Assembly (NCBI RefSeq): GCF_009680455.1
Contig: NZ_WKRD01000005.1
Span: 214,868 to 278,867 of the forward strand
Direction: 5' to 3'
Length of the DNA stretch: 64,000 nt
Source: Lachnospira eligens
GTDB taxonomy: Bacteria > Bacillota > Clostridia > Lachnospirales > Lachnospiraceae
Shown here: in pieces, positions 60,942 to 64,000 of the stretch
Layout of the letters: every line of letters begins with the position of its first letter
How positions within the stretch are numbered: position 1 is the stretch's first letter
Made by a program: the position numbers and the translations under genes
Notes under the pieces: generated by a model
Told to the model about the DNA's origin: nothing
Database searches by the model: none
The model's input: only the letters and a program-made list of their open reading frames with translations

Positions 60942-61880
60942 TTATTTAGATAACTTTATCAAAAAATTATCCAAAGTATCATTCCATTTATCCAATCTTG
61001 AAACGCACTTTTTTAAGTTATCTCTGTAATTCACTTCATCTATACCTAATACTTCAAACATTATTCTTCGATATAATAAGCTCATTTTCAAAGCATATAA
61101 AACCGATTCCGCCCCATTAAAATACACACCCTTCTGTTCACGCTTAATATGCATTATTCGAACTCTACTATTGACTAACGCTGATAAAAACTTTTCATAG
61201 TCATTTGACAATTCCCTTTCGAAAATATCTACACCATATTTCGTAATCAATGCATCCAAACAGTTTTTAAGAGATGTCCCACGAGCCCCTGGTGTTAATG
61301 AAGCATAAAAATTAGTATGCTTTTTTACGATTTCAACAAGTGGCTCTGCTAATTCAATCAAAAATGCACACTTAATATCTACCGTCATTCCACTATTACT
61401 TAAAGAATAGAGATACATTTGATGCACCACATCTAATTCATCAAGCAAATTTTCCCATTTACAATACAAATCCGCTGTAATGATAGAGTCAAATCCAAGC
61501 ATTTTCTCTATACTGTAGTTACAAAAATCAGCAGACATGAAATAAGATAAACGCCCCTTCATAAAATGTTCTTCACATGAATGTAAAATCTTTTCATCAA
61601 CAGTATCAGACTTAGATAATTGAATTTCTGATAAAGAAATAAAAGCCCCATCAAACAGCATTAACAATCTTTCAATGCGTGAAAATAATGCATATAAATC
61701 AAATACAGAAACATCCACATCTGAAGTTATTGAAATTTTTCTGATTCCACATTGTTCTACATCAATATGAAAAGCCTTGTCTTTTTCTATATCAAAGCCA
61801 ACCGCATGTGGACCATCTAACATTTTTTTATCATCTCTGAAAATAGCTACTAAAGATTTACATTTTGCAACTTGCTCCAT
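60942..61880 (-). CDS. HEPN-domain protein, ApeA-like, putative RNase of a defence module
   Basis: 312 aa, low GC. The C-terminal 120 residues have the HEPN pattern, GARGTSLKNCLDALITKYG then the active-site motif N237-S-R239-x4-H244 (NSRVRIMHIK) and a final helix bundle. This resembles HEPN_Apea of phage-defence ApeA. The N-terminal 180 residues (FDIEKDKAFHIDVEQCG) resemble the recognition domain that precedes it. HEPN proteins with R-x4-6-H are metal-independent RNases, often in toxin or abortive-infection systems. Its own extended -10 promoter lies at 61916-61924. Confidence 0.65.
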   Translation of the reverse strand: MEQVAKCKSLVAIFRDDKKMLDGPHAVGFDIEKDKAFHIDVEQCGIRKISITSDVDVSVFDLYALFSRIERLLMLFDGAFISLSEIQLSKSDTVDEKILHSCEEHFMKGRLSYFMSADFCNYSIEKMLGFDSIITADLYCKWENLLDELDVVHQMYLYSLSNSGMTVDIKCAFLIELAEPLVEIVKKHTNFYASLTPGARGTSLKNCLDALITKYGVDIFERELSNDYEKFLSALVNSRVRIMHIKREQKGVYFNGAESVLYALKMSLLYRRIMFEVLGIDEVNYRDNLKKCVSRLDKWNDTLDNFLIKLSK

Positions 61881-61915
61881 AATATTTCTCCCTCGTACTT
61901 TGATTTACTACTTTG

Positions 61916-61924
61916 ATTATACCA
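61916..61924 (-). promoter_or_regulatory. Extended -10 promoter of the HEPN cassette
   Basis: TGGTATAAT on the minus strand (61924-61916), 36 bp before the HEPN ATG, which has GAGGGAG as SD. No clear -35 is needed with a TGn extension. Confidence 0.6.
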
Positions 61925-62031
61925 TTCCATTATTAAAAAAGCTATTATGGCAAACTATATCATGCCCCTATACCTTTATTTATTTTATGTAAAAGCGGCA
62001 TCAGCTCAACGCCAATGCTGCCCATTCTCGG

Positions 62032-62361
62032 TTATAAAATTCCTGCCTTTTTGAGATACCCAATGCTGTCATAGCACCCTCTGAAATAGATTGCTTCCTG
62101 CTGCATATCGCTGAGTTTGTTCCGAAGCTCCAAAACTTCTATCAAAGCCTTACACTCCTGCTCGGATAAATCGCTCGGTTTCTCCGTATCCAGAGCCTCC
62201 ATCACTTTTGGATACTCCTTGTAGAGTTCCTCTATCCTTTCCTCTGTGGAACGGTATTCTGGATTTTCTTTGGGCAGCTTTGCGATAACGGAGCTTAGAT
62301 ATTCAGCAAAGATGTTGCTATTCACATCAACAAAGGTTTCAAATCTGAAATTATCAAGCAC
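62032..62361 (-). CDS. Small conserved-looking ICE protein, unknown function
   Basis: 109-115 aa, acidic and helical (EYRSTEERIEELYKEYPKV, ECKALIEVLELRNKLSDMQ), ending YLKKAGIL. A GTG at 62361 with GGAGGTG and 6-nt spacing is the better start; an in-frame ATG at 62379 lacks an SD. Its composition is like the flanking ICE fragments, not the HEPN cassette. Intact, but function not recognised. Confidence 0.6.
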   Translation of the reverse strand: MLDNFRFETFVDVNSNIFAEYLSSVIAKLPKENPEYRSTEERIEELYKEYPKVMEALDTEKPSDLSEQECKALIEVLELRNKLSDMQQEAIYFRGCYDSIGYLKKAGIL

Positions 62362-62438
62362 ACCTTTCACCTCCGACATTTACTAATCTACACCTATTAT
62401 ACTTCCCAGAAATCAGCAATACAAATATGCAAACCACA

Positions 62439-63440
62439 TTATCTCTCCCGACTTGCACATTTTCTTTCGGGCTGTTCTTCTGCCTGCTCTGGCTCGGTAT
62501 CCATAACGGAAGTATCTTTTTCATTCAGATTCAGCTCAATGTTAAGAGCGTTCAGCCGTTCTGTTTTTTCTTTCAGCTCATCTTCAAAGGCAAAAGGCTT
62601 CTTGATTTCCTCCTTTGCGATTTCAAGCTGTGCAATAGTTTCCGCCTTTTTGGTCTTGGCAGCTTCCAGTCTGGCAGGGAGCTTTGACAGCTCATTTTCA
62701 ATTCAAGTCAGATTTCCGAGAGCATCGGAGCCTAAATCCACCTTATGCTTTGCCTTTCCACAAAGGTTCATACAATAATGGGCGTTGACGGTATCATAAT
62801 AAATCTCTATTCGGAAACCTCGATAGCTGCCGATTTCGGTAGCTGCGGACATCGGATAGTCCTTGCAGATTGCAAGGAGCATTTCGCCTGCAGCTGCCTT
62901 TTCGGTATAGGTCACGCCTTTTAGGGTCATCGGGCAAAACTTATCCTCACCCTGCGGCTTGTGCTGCTCGGCAAGAGCTGCATCATTTTCATAGCCCGCA
63001 ATGCGTTTCTCATACTCCTTAATGGTCTGGGGATAGTATTTCAGCACTCTGTCCTCAAGGTAGTAATGCTCGGAAAGGTAACTCTGCTTTAACACTCGGA
63101 GCTTGGAAACCTGTATATCCAAATCCATCTTTTCCTTAAAACGGGCATCGCCTGTGGCAAGCATTTTAACCTCCGCAAAGGACAGGGCAACCTCGTCCAC
63201 ATCTTCGGCAGAACGGACAGGGCTTTTGCTCGTCATTATCTGGCTGATAAATTTCTGTTTGCTCTCCACCAACTGATAGAGGTAGGCATCAAAAGTCTGC
63301 TCGGTCACATAGCGGTAAACCTCCACCTCTGGGAACATGTTGCCCTGCCGTTCAATACGTCCATGCCTTTGTTCAAGGTCGGAAGGACGCCACGGACAAT
63401 CAAGGTTATGGATTGCTATGAGCCTGTCCTGCACATAGGC
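62439..63440 (-). pseudogene. C-terminal fragment of a large SNF2/DEAD-like ICE helicase-methylase protein, with a nonsense codon
   Basis: Begins abruptly at VQDRLIAIHN, in the last helicase motif region (CPWRPSDLEQRHGRIERQGN, motif VI), and continues through YVTEQTFDAYLYQLVE and a coiled coil. An in-frame TGA at 62705-62703 interrupts it; the frame continues as IENELSKLPARLEA to a TAA at 62441-62439. The N-terminal domains are missing. It is joined at about 63440 to unrelated sequence and then to truncated parA. Not functional. Confidence 0.75.
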
Positions 63441-63549
63441 AATGAGCTTTGCAATGCTGCTGACCGTTGGTACATTGTTTCTCTTTGCCGTAATGCGGAC
63501 AGAACCACTGATAGCTACAGTGGAGCTGATTGTCAGCTTATTTCCAGAC

Positions 63550-63894
63550 TTTGACACGCTCACGGCTCATTGCATTGATTAGCCTTACCTCAAAGCCCGA
63601 CAGCTCAATGTTTGACGGAAGCAGGTCAACGCCCTCTCTGTGGTGGATAATCCCCTGTGAAACATCAAGCGTTTTATCGTCTATGATATTCTGCATCACA
63701 GTAGAGAGCGTTATGGGAATATCGTCTGGTCTGTTATAACCTAGAGCCATCGTGAGATTTGCCTGTGCATCAGCGTCAATCAGCAGGACTTTTTTACCCT
63801 GCTGCACCAGACTTACGCCCAGATTGACCGCTGTGGTTGTTTTTCCGACACCGCCTTTCTGGTTAGTCAGAGCAATCACTTTGCAATTTAACAT
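63550..63894 (-). pseudogene. parA: ParA family ATPase, 3'-truncated
   Basis: Partition ATPase start: deviant Walker [15 protein letters not shown] at residues 13-26, [15 protein letters not shown], then [20 protein letters not shown]. After SRERV, where intact ParA continues for about 150 residues, the frame turns into four foreign codons and a stop. AAGGAGG precedes the ATG. It marks the plasmid-like partition module of the element, broken by a deletion. Confidence 0.8.
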
Positions 63895-63920
63895 AGATGT
63901 GTCCTCCTTTCACATAGATT

Positions 63921-63943
63921 TAGCCACTTTGTCAAGGTGGCTA
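63921..63943. promoter_or_regulatory. Inverted repeat upstream of parA
   Basis: TAGCCAC (63921-63927) and GTGGCTA (63937-63943) are exact complements with a 9-bp centre containing TTGACA on the minus strand. It is a plausible partition operator. Past 63950 I see nothing further that I can assign. Confidence 0.45.
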
Positions 63944-64000
63944 TGTAAACAGTACCAGAGAACGCAAAAAAGCCGCCTACTCTTAAAATCAATAAGAATA

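Overview
The window reads as a chromosomal segment of a low-GC, endospore-forming Firmicute of the Lachnospiraceae type. The evidence is the clustered sporulation genes (spoIIIAA-AH, spoIVB, spo0A, spoIIM), the gene order shared with other Clostridia and bacilli, the GAAC-N4-GTTC SOS boxes, and a kduI/kduD pair typical of pectin-degrading gut members such as Lachnospira (Eubacterium) eligens. The species assignment is inference. Most genes lie on the minus strand, and many start codons were reset here to the ATG/TTG/GTG/CTG that follows a Shine-Dalgarno (SD) sequence.

Layout. 0-9 kb: an MBL-fold hydrolase start, an FtsA-like protein, coaE, polA, a zinc-finger membrane protein, tRNA-Leu(CAA), glgA and an NlpC/P60 hydrolase. 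9-26 kb: a long sporulation and housekeeping block. In transcription order it is spoIIIAA-AH, asp23, nusB, xseA, xseB, ispA, dxs, tlyA, nadK, argR, recN, spoIVB, a sodium:neurotransmitter symporter (NSS) and spo0A. The symporter separates spoIVB from spo0A, and spo0A carries tandem 0A boxes. 26-36 kb: two ABC systems, a D,D-carboxypeptidase, a polysaccharide deacetylase, a peptidyl-prolyl isomerase lipoprotein and two small unknown genes. 35.9-36.7 kb: a non-coding stretch with paired inverted repeats and then a GC-rich hairpin cluster. 36.7-41 kb: kduD, kduI, pyrimidine-nucleoside phosphorylase and deoB. 41-55 kb: aroF, spoIIM, a NUDIX hydrolase, proC, an aminotransferase, rny, recX, recA, a tandem hairpin array, pncC, pgsA, rimO, an ECF S component and an AgrC/LytTR-type two-component pair. 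55-57.3 kb: three genes that look flagellum-associated (FlxA-like, FliD-C-like and a coiled coil).

57.5-64 kb is an accessory region: a decayed, mosaic integrative/conjugative element (ICE). It holds truncated or frameshifted fragments (a putative nuclease domain, ORF6N, CHC2/DUF3991-TOPRIM, an SNF2-family C-terminus, ParA) of visibly higher GC. Between them sits an intact low-GC two-gene cassette, a HEPN (ApeA-like) protein and a zinc-binding degenerate-HNH protein, with its own promoter and terminator. This is the best candidate for an undescribed system, probably phage defence.

The most interesting regulatory reading is at spoIIIAA. A sigma-E-like promoter lies within the hairpin of the terminator of the upstream ABC gene, and that hairpin also contains the spoIIIAA SD. 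A sporulation transcript would escape both termination and SD occlusion, whereas read-through RNA would not. The other notable structure is a four-unit, roughly 84-bp-period hairpin array between recA and pncC.

All calls come from reading the sequence; no database search was run.
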